DNA of 64,000 nt from Diphasiastrum complanatum (lineage: Eukaryota > Streptophyta > Lycopodiopsida > Lycopodiales > Lycopodiaceae). Position 1 is the stretch's first letter, and each line of letters opens with the position of its first letter. A program made the position numbers and the translations under genes. The notes under the pieces are model-generated. The model had not been told where the DNA came from. It did no database searches and saw nothing but the letters and a program-made list of their open reading frames with translations. Below, piece by piece: positions 1 through 9,716 of the stretch. The DNA is taken from NCBI GenBank assembly GCA_029204225.1, contig CM055096.1, forward strand, positions 74,425,148 through 74,489,147, read 5' to 3'.

Positions 1-423
1 TGACTTTCTGCTTGCGTCTGGTGGGCGTTGTCGCAAATGAAACTAACCCAAGAAACAGGCTAGCCATTCATCCTTTGCAAACATTGAGTCGTTTCGTTGC
101 CGTTCACGTGCGAGTACTTGAACTGCAAATCTGCCCCACAGATTCTGTAGTCCTCTTTGTTTGATGGTATCAGCCTTCAAAAGAAAAGCTTCCTTCTCGA
201 GCCATCAGCTCCTTGTATCACAAGCAATCATGCAAACCAGGCAAAGCACGAGTACTAAGACTCACCACGAATACATACAAGTAAGACACTCAGGCAGGTT
301 TACTATTAAGTAACAAAGACAAGGTCCCCCTTTGAGATGGTCCTGCGAACGGACCTTTGCCTGCCCGCGCCCATACAAATCGATCACGGAATCAGCCCAC
401 ATAGGACACCCCTCCAACTATCC

Positions 424-809
424 GTGCTTTCACCATTAAGCAGCACATTGCCTCAGTCACGCCCCACCACTTTTGGGTCGATAGCCCTTATAGCTAAACG
501 ATCGGCAGCTATCCCGCACCGGCAGCTAACCACTCGTGCTTTACACCCGAATTCGAGCAGCATCTCTGTATCAATGGTTAACCTGTACAGTTCGAATATG
601 TCGCCCCGCACCCCACAAGGTACAGACCGTGCTTTCACCTCCCTAGGCAGCACTTTGCCTCATCCGTCTTACGTGCAGACAGCGCCAGGCCTGAACCGCG
701 AGAACTGACCGTGCTTACACCTCAAGGGCAGCACCTTGACTCATCAAGTCCCCCGTTCTGCCGACCACCCCGACCGTGGATGCACCCGTGCTTACACTGT
801 GGGCAGCAC
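424..809 (-). repeat. Array of short hairpin repeats in the retroelement leader
   Basis: Four units lie at 788-809, 711-734, 629-653 and 424-446. On the minus strand each starts GTGCT and ends AGCAC, exact reverse complements that form a 5-bp stem around a 12-15 nt loop. In the unit at 629-653 an inner CCT/AGG pair extends the fold. The spacing is 55-75 bp up to 629, then a longer gap. The same units recur in the plus-strand leader at 14624-14645 and near 14698 and 14782, partly decayed. Confidence 0.65.
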
Positions 810-884
810 CTTGCACAACAGTTGTTTTGATGAACCCCAAACCGTGGCCATTTCCGTGAGATCCGCATAGCTGACCGGCTAGTC

Positions 885-897
885 GGCTCTGGTACCA
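885..897 (-). other. Primer binding site (initiator tRNA-Met type)
   Basis: On the minus strand it reads TGGTACCAGAGCC, two bases inside the LTR end. It differs at one base from the usual plant site TGGTATCAGAGCC, which pairs with the 3' end of initiator tRNA-Met and primes reverse transcription. It fixes the orientation of this element as minus. Confidence 0.85.
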
Positions 898-899
898 CA

Positions 900-2102
900 T
901 GTAGCGCAGGCATCCCAAAGGGAGCCGGGAACCACGACTTAGCTTCCCAGCCTTCAACTCTTGCCATCCAAACCCACTTGACATACAAGCAGCCAACTCG
1001 CCAACAACGATCAGACTTAACCAACTTGAAGTTTCGAAAACCAACATTGAGATCCAACCTGACGCCATGCCAGATCGGGGGTCCCGATGTGGGTGACTTC
1101 TCTCCAAGCAAGCCGCCCGACATACATCAAACTTAACCAACTCGAAGCTTCGTTACAAACGAGTAACATCCATTCCAAGCAAGCGGTCTGACTTACATCA
1201 GACTTAACCATCTGAAAGCTTCGTCACGAGCGCTAGAAGCCAACCTGGCGCCACGCCAGACTGGACAGCCATAAACAGGTAACTTCCACCCAAGCAAGCC
1301 ATCCAACTCAGCCAACAGGTTAGAGCCCGTTCCCCAAGAGCTTAACCCATTCACGTTCATGCAAGGAACACTCATAACCACAAGCCGCGACAGATATGGA
1401 GACAACCAGTTCTTGGACCAAATGGTCCCGATAGCATACCGCTGGCGCCACGGACCGAATGGTCCCGACGACATACCGCTGGCGTCCTGGGATACGATCC
1501 TCAGATATGTGCCAACTTAAAATTTTTGAAAGCGGCCTTACAACTGGCGCTTCTACCGAACACTGAAACCCAGAAGGTAATCATAGTCAATTTGAGGAAA
1601 ATCCCACTTTATTGATAAATCTGAGAAGGTTACATTTCAAGTGTGTGACCGACCCTAGTCTCCGGGGCGCTAGCATGCCAAGGCGAGAGCCATGACAACA
1701 TTCGCCCTGAGTCGTAACTCGCACTCCCCTATAGTATTGGTGTGATTCGGCACCCCCCCCCCCCCGCTCATACCAAGCACTCCACCCAAGCTGGTAAAGC
1801 ACGTTTTTCTCTCTCTAGGATTTTCTCTTTCTAGAATGTCATTTTCTCTCTCTAGATTTTATTGATCCCCAGGCTTCCTTTAATCATGCCTAGATCGTGT
1901 GAGGTGATTGCACATCGATCTGAGCTCTCTGGACTCCGCTAGAACCGATCAAAGATTTTCAGCCATAAGAACTTGGCGCCGGCTGGATTCTGGTCACAGT
2001 GGCGCTGGGAGTGGCGCCGACGGCGTTGGCGCCGGGAGCAGCAGGGGCGCTGCTGGCGCCAGTGACGCCGGAAGTAAAGCTTATGAAGATAGCTTTACAA
2101 CA
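900..2102 (-). mobile_element. TRG-B 5' LTR (complete)
   Basis: On the minus strand it starts TGTTGTAAAGCT at 2102 and ends GCTACA at 900, about 1203 bp, within the TG...CA rule. It aligns along its length with the TRG-B LTRs at 31208-32351 and 57636-58833. The U3 part holds a cluster of GGCGCC palindromes (four intact between about 1975 and 2065). An AATAAA signal lies in mid-LTR, and diverged repeats of about 100 bp occupy the downstream half. A run of about 15 C lies near 1750. It is inserted into an exon of the hAT remnant to its right. Confidence 0.9.
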
Positions 2103-3498
2103 GTACCCCTCCATTGTCTGGACTCCATGTGCTGCACACTCACTAGACCTCCTCCTGCATTCCATCGGGCGCTTGCCTTGGGTTAGTGAGATTCTCACGA
2201 GGGCACTTGCGGTTGTGGACTTCGTCACACGCAAGCGCCGCATGACTGCCCTTTTCCGCACATTCAGCAGGTATGGTATTTATTTTTTGGCTCATTCAAG
2301 ATGCTTCTTTTTTTTTGCTAATTTCATGTGTGCCTCTCATTCCGTTTGTCAATGCAGGCTCGACTTGAAGAAGCCCGCTCGCACCCGCTTCGCCTACCAG
2401 TTCATCATGCTTGAGCAGGTACACAAGCTCAAGGGTGATTTGTGGCACATGGCTACTTCGGCAGAGTTCACTGCCATGGACCTGTCCACGACCCCAGAGG
2501 GCTTGGCCTTCCACGACATCCTCTTCATGGAGCCTTTCTGGGTGGATGTGCAGCAGCTGATGGACGTCATGCTCCCTATCTACTCTGTTTTGAGGCTCGT
2601 TGATCGCAAGGGGTGCACGATGGGCCTCATTTACGAGTTCATGGACCGCATAGGCGAGTCTCTCCAGCGTTCCGAGCTGGACCCTGCCAGGTATAACTTT
2701 TTTCCGTCTCACCTTCCTTCCATTTCGCACTCTGTTTCGTCTTGCTGCCGCAACACGATGGTATGTAACTGTTGCCTCCACGTGGTTTGGTCCACAGGTC
2801 GGAGCCTATCAGGCGCTTGTGGCAGCGACGATGGGATAAGTTTCACCGGCCCATTCACAGTGTGGCCCACATACTGCATCCGCTGTGTCAGAACGAGAGG
2901 GATTACGACGATGCAGAGCTGCGTGTGGACTGGTTCGCATACATCCGCCTCCTCAGCAGCGACTCTGGTATCTGCAGCAGGTTCGAGGTGCAGAGGCTTA
3001 CTTACAGGTAAACTCTTGCTCTATCGTACGTTGTCGTTCGTTCAATTTCCCTGCGCGGGCTCAAGATGTACTCACGCACATCACTGATCAACTGCAGGCA
3101 CTCTCTGGGGCTGTTCGGCGAGGACCTTGCACGTGTCCGAGAGAACAGGCTCTTGCCTGTATCATGGTGGGAGAGCTACGGTGCTGGACAACCAGACCTG
3201 AGGACGCTCGCGCTCCGAGTCCTTTCACAGGTATGTTGTCTAATCTCATTCATCCAACTAGTTTTTGCATTTTCTCTACAAGGTCGGTACTCACTCGAGT
3301 GGTTGCCAATCAATGCAGGATTGTTCTGCTTGCGTGTGCGAGCGGAACTGGTCAGCGTCAGCCTTGTTCACACGAACAGGGGGAACCGTCTGACGACGGA
3401 GCGATACAATGACTTGGTAACCTGCAACACCAACACCAGGGTGGTTCGACGTATCACGGAGAGCATGGGGGCAGGAGGCACAAGCCCTACTCTTGCAG
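2103..3498 (+). pseudogene. hAT-superfamily transposase remnant with introns
   Basis: Five exon blocks are separated by short introns with GT-AG ends: 2103-2270, 2358-2690, 2798-3007, 3098-3230 and 3319-3498. Joined, they read through hAT-like sequence: a CAAHSLDLLL block, VDFVTRKRRM, VDRKGCTMGLIYEFMDRI, RRWDKFHRPIHSVAH, then CERNWS and HTNRGNRL. The last two are the typical C-terminal dimerisation signature of hAT transposases, which cut and paste DNA through an RNase H-like DDE core. The N-terminal half, including any BED finger, is missing because a TRG-B LTR is inserted at 2102. One frame shift near 3355 separates CERNWS from HTNRGNRL. It is certainly non-functional here. A divergent relative lies at 6230-7800 on the other strand. 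Confidence 0.8.
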
Positions 3499-3660
3499 GT
3501 ATATGTCTATGCTCTATCATTTGCTTTCCTATTAGTTTAAGACATTCAGTATTAATGGTCCAGGAATACAGTCCACTCGGGTATGAACCCAAGGGACCGA
3601 GCTTGGCTCGATTCAGGTATTGTCCGGTCAAAATGGCCGTTCGACGGGACAGAAACGCAA

Positions 3661-4455
3661 TTAGGTCAGTCGAAATGGACTAGTTTTGCAGCTCTCCGTC
3701 CGACAAAGCATTTGGAATTGACAAAACATTTCGACAGCGTATTGTAGCGTGTTGAAGTAGTGCCATAAGTAACTAGTAAGCTGTTGAAGTTCATCCGGGG
3801 AGAAACCGATCTCATCAACCGAGACACAGTAGTGTGTAGGTCTTGTAGTTTTCTGTAGTGAATGAAACAGTTTTGCATGAGTAATTAGTAAGCTGTTGAA
3901 GTTCATCCGGGGGGAAACCGATCACATCATATAAGACATAGTACTGTTTTGTGTAGGTCTCGTGGTTCCCTGTAGTGAATGAAACAGTTTTGCATCAGTA
4001 ATTAGTAAGTTGTTGAGTTCATCCGGGGGGAAACCGATCACATCATATAAGACAGAGTACTGTGTAGGTCTCATGGTTCCATGCAGTGAATGAAACAGTT
4101 TTGCATAAGTAATTAGTAAGCTGTTGAAGTTCATCCAGGGGAAACTGATCACATCATATAAGACAGAGCAATGTGTAGGTCTCATGGTTCCCTGTAGTGA
4201 ATGAAACAGTTTTGCATAAGTAATTAGTAAGTCGTTGAAGTTCATCCGGGGGGAAACCGATCATATCATATAAGACACAGTATTGTGTAGGCCTCATGGT
4301 TCCCTGTAGCGAATGAAACAATTTGGCATAAGTAATTAGTAAGCTGTTGAAGGTCATCCGGGGGGGAACCGATCACATCATATAAGACAGAGTACTGCGT
4401 AGGCCTATGCTGACAGAGGTAGCTATACCTCTTGCAGGATGGTCGGTCATGTGGT
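3661..4455 (-). repeat. Tandem repeat of about 111 bp built from an Argonaute PIWI fragment
   Basis: Six units share the phrase AATTAGTAAG at 3771 (AACTAGTAAG), 3883, 4000, 4111, 4222 and 4334, giving periods of 112, 117, 111, 111 and 112 bp. The basic period of 111 bp is 37 codons. On the minus strand the units encode RPTQYSVLYD, IGFPPDEL and QQLTNYLC. This resembles the conserved stretch near the end of Argonaute PIWI domains, where RPTHYxVLxDE is followed by GFxxDELQ and LCYTY. The copy nearest 3800 reads VDEIGFSPDELQQLTSYLW. Stops and frame changes between units exclude one long protein. It was probably an Argonaute exon piece that was captured and amplified; the family call comes from motif recall only. 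Confidence 0.65.
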
Positions 4456-4794
4456 CCCCTGTAGTGAATGGCATAGTTCTGCTGACCATTCACTCTTCTG
4501 GTGTCCATTAACTTCTGGAGTTCAAAATTGTGAACAACAGTTTTTCCACAGTTGTTTTCATCAAGCCATGGAATTGAGGATGCACACCACACAAGCCTAT
4601 CAAAACGTGCAAAAGTGTGGACCTATCATATGCTTTAGGGCCAACGGCTAGCAAACAAACGGCGAAAAGAAGGACATCAAATACACTGTTGAGCAAGATT
4701 CTTCTGATGATGAAGAGTACAAGTCTTCAGTTAGCCAGGAAGAAAGTTCGATCTCTTCCATAACTGGCGAGTGCGACAGACGTACTGAAGCTGT
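4456..4794. other. Spacer between the two Argonaute-derived blocks
   Basis: About 340 bp without a recognisable gene. An acidic, serine-rich stretch could be read on the plus strand around 4680-4790, but it has no start of its own and no family I can name. A short imperfect inverted repeat (ACAACAG...) lies near 4530-4555. Confidence 0.5.
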
Positions 4795-5179
4795 TTGGTT
4801 ACCGATGGGGATGGTGTAAATGAAAGCCAGTTAGAGCGGGTTTTTCAATATGTACAGAGTTTGAAAGGCAGTTATGTTGGCTTTATACTGTTTTATGATT
4901 TAGGTTTTGGCTTCACTGCCCATTTCCTGAACTCAGACACCCAACGAATCAGTATATATCAAGCAATGTTCAGTGCCCTTTCTGGGTGGATATTTTGCCA
5001 AGAAGCCTTGCAAGAAAGCAATGGCCAAAAAGGTCCGTCCAGGGCATGCAGACGAAAGGAGTGGTTGTGTTGCCTCCACATACTCCCGGATTTTACCACG
5101 CCATTAATTGCTCCGTTTTCGACTCCACGCCAAACGTTTTTGGTGAGCCTTCAGAGAAAACACCAGCTGGTTTTTGATC
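4795..5179 (+). pseudogene. Left arm of the inverted duplication, Argonaute PIWI-like
   Basis: On the plus strand it reads DGDGVNESQLERVFQYVQSL near the arm start. This resembles the RDGVSESQ/RDGVSEGQ block that opens the catalytic half of Argonaute PIWI domains. Further along, lysine-rich and proline-glycine segments are compatible with the KK-H-R-F and PGT-VD blocks that follow, but frame changes blur them. The arm cannot encode a working slicer: it is a fragment of roughly 125 codons. Its significance is its pairing with the right arm. The family call is moderate; the inverted-repeat relationship is certain. Confidence 0.6.
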
Positions 5180-5183
5180 AGTG

Positions 5184-5535
5184 GATCAAAAACCAGTGGG
5201 TGCTGTCTCTGGAGGCTCACCAGAAAAGTTTGACGTGGAGACCAAGACAGAGCAATTGATGATGTGGTAAAATCCGGGAACACGTACTGGCGTCAGAACC
5301 ACTTCTACCATCTCCATGCACTGGAAAGACATTTTTGACCATTGCTTTCTTGCAAAGCTTCTTGGCCAAACATCCAAATGAAAGGGTATTGATCATTGCC
5401 TGATCTATGTTGCTTCCTTGGGTGTCTGAGTTCAGGAAATGGGTATTGAAGCCCATAAAACTTCCTTTCAAACTGTGTTCTTATTGCAAAACATGCTTTA
5501 ACTGACTTTCACTCACACCGTCCCTGTCACCATAT
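5184..5535 (-). pseudogene. Right arm of the inverted duplication, Argonaute PIWI-like
   Basis: On the minus strand it begins DRDGVSESQLKHVLQ followed by a stop, closer to the Argonaute block RDGVSESQ than the left arm is. It then carries AKKLCKKAM and FPVHGDGRSG, compatible with the K-K/R-F-P region of PIWI. Reading further along the minus strand past the left arm leads to the RPT-HY-like tandem units at 3661-4455. The minus-strand order therefore matches the order of these blocks in an Argonaute gene. Stops and frame shifts make it a pseudogene. Confidence 0.6.
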
Positions 5536-5539
5536 TGAA

Positions 5540-5621
5540 TCATACTGAACCATACTGAATTGTGCTAAACCATATTGAATCATGGCTGAAACCAACCATA
5601 CTGAAAAGATACGACACATGT

Positions 5622-5695
<74 letters not shown>

Positions 5696-6110
5696 TGAGA
5701 TCACAACAAACCGAATTGAAATTACAAGGAACCATATTGAATCATACTGAATCATGGTTGAAACCATAATGAACCGTACTGAAGAGATACGACACATGTT
5801 CCCTCTCTGTCACTCTTCATCCCTCTTTCTCTCTCTATCTCTCTCTATCCATCTGATTACAACAAACCTAATTGAAATTACAAGGAACCATATTGAATCA
5901 TGGTTGAAACCATAATGAACCTTACTGAAGAGATACGACACATGTTCCCTCTCTGTCACTCTCCATCTTTGTCTCTCTGTTTGTCTCTCTCTCTCTCTCT
6001 TCATTTGAGATCACAACAAACCGAACTGAAATCACAAGGAACCATACTGAATCATGGGTAAAACCATAATGAACCATACTAAAGCGATAAGACACATGTG
6101 AGAAAATATG
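5540..6110. repeat. Tandem repeat of about 150-170 bp with embedded CT tracts
   Basis: About three and a half copies contain GATACGACACATGTTCCCTCTCT, a CT-rich segment of variable length, CATCTGAGATCACAACAAAC, and an AACCATA/TGAATCATGG block. Copies of GACACATGTTCC lie near 5612, 5792 and 5938, with a degenerate one near 6090. Pyrimidine tract length explains much of the difference between copies. The long leucine-serine or arginine-glutamate frames here are repeat artefacts. Confidence 0.8.
5625..5691. repeat. (CT)n microsatellite
   Basis: An uninterrupted CT run of about 33 units inside the first copy of the larger tandem repeat. The equivalent positions in the other copies hold shorter, interrupted tracts, so the pure run is probably a recent expansion. 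Confidence 0.95.
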
Positions 6111-6229
6111 AATATATACAATCTCGTGCCGCAAGGCAACGAACTGGTCCAGTACAATGAAATTATAACAATAATATGAAACAAAATTATCTAGACATTG
6201 TTTCCGACTGGTAGTCAGAGTCATTTGAC

Positions 6230-7800
6230 TCTGTGTTAGAATGAAATAGGGACTCTCTGTCCGATGACGAGGCTGACGTCGGTGGTGGTGATGCACTGGC
6301 TCTGCGTCTACGTGTGCTCCTCCTGCCCCCGCCTTTGCTTTATCCTCTGCCCCTCACCTCAATTTGACTCTCTCCTGTCCCTCGCCCTCTCCCTCTCCCT
6401 CTGCCACCCCCTTGGCTGCCTCCGATCCTACCACTCCTGCCGCTACCTCTAGGCCGCTCCCTAGCCCATCGTGTCTGCGTGTCTAAGGTCCCAGGTCCCA
6501 CACCCTACAAAGGCGCCACGAACTGGGATGATGCCTGGCTTGCAACTGCTTATGATGCCCCGCTCCTGTCTACATACAACGAACCCAAGCCCCCTCTCGC
6601 TCTGCCTCTGGGGCGCCCCCTAGGCCTAACTGGAGGTGAAAATGGCTCTGCTTGTGTCTCTGCATTGGGGTCCACTAGCAATTGCTCCATGTCGAAATTC
6701 CATGGATCATCTCCCGTAGCTCCCTCCATACCCCCCCACAACCTGCGACAACTCTCTCTCTACTGAGCGCTGGAGCTATGACATGGAGCGGCCATAACAA
6801 CCCCATCATGTCATTGGACGGAGCTGGTCCTCCCTCCGCTGGCACCGATCATGGCTAAAGACAAATATCCCTCTCTCGAACTTCAACAAGTCCCCCTCGA
6901 TGATGTTGAGGCGCTCAGCCCCACCTGATGGCAAAATAACAATTCCATGAGTCAGTGTCTATGCAAGCAAGATCGTACAGGCATGAACCATGAAAACCCT
7001 CTAAAGATAAATTGAAAATTGCAGTGTAACACCTGGCCCTCAATAGACTTGGTCTGTGTACTCCAGCCATCCTCTGTGGAGCTCCGGGTACCCTGCTCGT
7101 CTGGTGGTGCGCCACAAGGTGTGCAACATGTAGGCTGCCGCATGGATGGGCCTATGGAAATAGTCCCACCTCTGCTGCTTACAAGATGAAACGGAAATAT
7201 AGCACAAATACAGGAAAGGAATTGTACCTGGCCTCATCCAAGCGAGATTTGGTCAATGCCTCTTCAATGCGGTCCATGAACACGTATGTGAGACCGAGAG
7301 TGCACTCCTCTCGATCTACGAGGCACAACACACAAAAAACAGGCCTCAACACATCAATCAGCTCTGATGCCCGTGTCTAGAACTCATCTCCGTATACAGT
7401 CGACTGGAAATGAACTGCATCCTCATTACGGCCTTTGAACTCATCGAATATAGTGTTGGCCACCATTCTTCGCAAGTGGTCTCGCACAACTGCTAGACAC
7501 TCGAGAATCACAAAGTAGTAGCCAAATCGTGTGGGTGTCGGCTTCATGAGGTCCAAGAGCGAGAAGCTGTGAAATAGGGCCAACATGCGCTTCTTCCTAG
7601 TTATGAAGTTGACCACGCACATGGCTTGAGCAATAATCTGCAAGACAAACACCCATCAGAAAATTGTTATGGGCTGAGCAAAGCAAGGAAATGACAGCAA
7701 CAAAACTAGCATAAAAGACAGGAAAGAAGGTATGGAAAGGATACCTCATGGATCCATGGAAGTGTGCACATGTCGTGGATCTCTGGGTGACTCTGGGTGA
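6230..7800 (-). pseudogene. Second hAT transposase remnant
   Basis: On the minus strand the order of blocks copies the plus-strand hAT remnant: LPWIHE near 7750, VVNFITRKKRMLALFHSFS at 7560-7640, then VDREECTLGLTYVFMDRI at 7230-7320, RWDYFHRPIHAAAYMLH near 7140-7180, and a decayed tail. The splice-like break between LPWIHE and VVNFITRKK differs from the plus-strand copy, which is continuous there. Near 6560-6640 an arginine-proline-glycine stretch (RPRGRPRGRA) resembles an AT-hook, but I cannot show it belongs to this gene. No CERNWS-type tail is found. The two remnants are divergent, so this is not a recent duplication. Confidence 0.7.
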
Positions 7801-8800
7801 TCCATAGACGAAAACGGTCATTAACGACCACTGTACAATCTAAACAACTTTCCAATGAAGAGTTGTGGAAGTTTTGAAGCTTTGACAATAGTTTTTGTTG
7901 GAATAAACTGTGCCATTTTGGTAAGCTTGTCAACTACTACTCAAATGGCATCATGACCCTTCCCTGACTTCGGAAGTCCGATCACAAAATCCGTGGAAAT
8001 ACTTTCAACCTCTTGCTAGGGAATTCCAACGCATGTAACACAGCTGGTTTGAGTCTTTTTGCTTTTTTAATCTAGCATTGTTCACACTTTTGAACATATG
8101 CCTCTATAGGACCTTTCATTTTTGGCCAATAAAATTCTCTTTTAACAAGGTCAAGCGTTCTTTGTATAGGATCTGTTGTGACACTCATGCAGGAATAAGA
8201 CCCTAGTGTCCACGATATCTGGCACACACACTTTTCCTCTACGAAAAAGTATACCATTCCTAATGGAATAATCATCAAGTATATTTTCTTTACGAGACTT
8301 CTTGGAATTCTGCTTTCCAAGATTATCTCTCAAAGTAGAGCTTCTAGCCAGAACTTCTTGCCAAATATGACCGAAAAATTCATCAGTCCGACAAAGGACT
8401 TGTAGAGAAAGATACAACTTGGATTGAAACTCAACAAAGCATAATTGATTAACCTAACCAATCTGGCTCAAAGCATCAGCGACACAATTCGACATACTTT
8501 GGTGGTATTTGATGTCGAAATCGAACTCTTGAATGAGTTCCGACCAATGGGCCTTATGACCCCTAAGATCCGAGGCTTCACAGATAAACTTTAGAGATTT
8601 GTGATCTGTCATAACCACGAATTTAGATCCGTACAAATAATGTCTCTAGATCTTTAATGTGTGGATGACAACAAAAAGTTCCTTCTCATAAGTAGAAATC
8701 TACTTTGAGCTAGGTCCAATTTCTTGCTTTCAAAAGCCACTAGTTTACCATCCTGGTAAATTACTGCACCCACTGCATAACCAAACCTTTGTTACCATGT
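7800..8800 (-). pseudogene. Ty3/gypsy pol remnant (RNase H to integrase)
   Basis: Minus-strand frames give, in order, an RNase H piece (FVVMTDHKSLKF, then HWSELIQEFDFDIKYH and VADALSQIG, 8454-8636), the integrase zinc-binding tail (FYWPKMKGPIEAYVQKCEQC, near 8080-8140), and a frame-shifted integrase core around 7800-8000. The order RNase H then integrase is the Ty3/gypsy order. No LTR, gag, protease or reverse transcriptase active site is visible. It lies directly against the second hAT remnant at about 7800, so one probably truncated the other. Confidence 0.8.
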
Positions 8801-9716
8801 GAAAGTTTCATACCTCAAGTACTTCACCAAGTGCCAAGATCCAATAAATAGAGCTCTAAGTATGAAACAAATTAGATGCAAATATATTAATATGCTACCA
8901 AATATCCATGCATTAAGACCTATCTTCCAAGATGATTATGGATTTACAAAAGATTGATAATCTGAACTGACATTAAGATAACATCCAACACAAAGAATAC
9001 ACTTTCATCTTGTGGATCAACTCAACTATGGACAAGGAAAATCAATTTATTTGATAGGGAGAGAAATATACACAATGTGATAAAAAATCCAAATGCTTGT
9101 CTACTAACTCAATACAAATTGAATGGGGTCCACCCTATTTACATCATGTGTAGAAATTGGATTAGGTCTCCAAACCCTAATCATAGCATGTATCCAATGT
9201 CTAATTGTAGCACTAGATTGTTGCCAATGGTGTGGATGGTTCATTGGTAACTTGTGTTGCACTTTTGGAGATACCTTGAGGCACAAGTATTGGCTACCTA
9301 GCTGGAATTTACATGTGTAAGACCTGAAATATGACACGGAATATTTTTTTAAGTTGGCCTCCAATATTCTTCTAAGTTGGTATTTGCATATCTTTCACAC
9401 CTCTCCACAAATGATTTTCCTAATGGCCAAAATATAAGAAGCTTGAGTGGGTGGCAAATGATGCCCACTTGGGTTGTTTTGCCAGCAACAAATCGGTGAA
9501 TTGCTTAACACTGCATCCACATTTTTCTACGAATGAGTTGACTATCTACAAAAGAGATTTATGCATAAGAACTTTTTAAGTTGATCACAAGCATTTGACT
9601 TTGTAGGTACTCTTTTCATGTCTTGTTTGTGTAGGTATTTTTATACTCATCTCTTGGACGTATTACAGTTTTCTGTTTCTTTCTAATAAACTGTGTGGTT
9701 TGGATGTGGGACTCAG
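8801..9716. other. AT-rich spacer; possible decayed LTR
   Basis: No gene is recognised. On the minus strand, TGGTAACAAAGG near 8793-8804 is a weak match to a tRNA-Met primer site, and the sequence up to about 9320 could be a decayed LTR, but no second copy confirms this. The part nearest 9716 is probably intron of the E2F gene, since it ends in a usable acceptor (ACTCAG). Confidence 0.35.

Larger units (their letters stand above)
1..899 (-). mobile_element. TRG-B element leader (internal 5' region), running off the left edge
   Basis: Read on the minus strand, this follows a TRG-B LTR and begins with a primer binding site. It matches the leader at 14534-15340, which sits behind a TRG-A LTR. 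It contains a series of short hairpin-capable repeats and no convincing long coding frame; gag would be expected to start beyond position 1. The short open frames on either strand are not conserved between the two leader copies, so I do not call them genes. The identity as leader rests on its position directly after LTR and primer site. Confidence 0.8.
4795..5535. repeat. Long inverted duplication (potential hairpin RNA locus)
   Basis: The left arm (about 4802-5179) and the reverse complement of the right arm (5184 to about 5530) align almost throughout. The outermost 80 bp agree at roughly three quarters or more of positions by eye. The centre is perfect: 13 bp at 5167-5179 pairs with 5184-5196 around a 4-nt loop (5180-5183). 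Small gaps explain the slight difference in arm length. A transcript of either strand would fold into a stem of roughly 350 bp. Confidence 0.9.

Noticed and set aside
1999-2102. Start of the hAT protein at a methionine within the TRG-B LTR
   Set aside because: The frame upstream of 2102 is LTR sequence that happens to stay open; the real N-terminus is missing.
3771-4455. CRISPR array
   Set aside because: Units of about 111 bp are contiguous without unique spacers and encode PIWI-like segments; the context is a eukaryotic nuclear genome.
6550-6741. Independent AT-hook gene (RPRGRPRGRA)
   Set aside because: Short, low-complexity frame in a GC-rich stretch; no start signal or second conserved block.
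9123-9364. Overlapping frames of 65 and 86 codons on opposite strands
   Set aside because: No motif, and they lie in AT-rich spacer that may be a decayed LTR or E2F intron.
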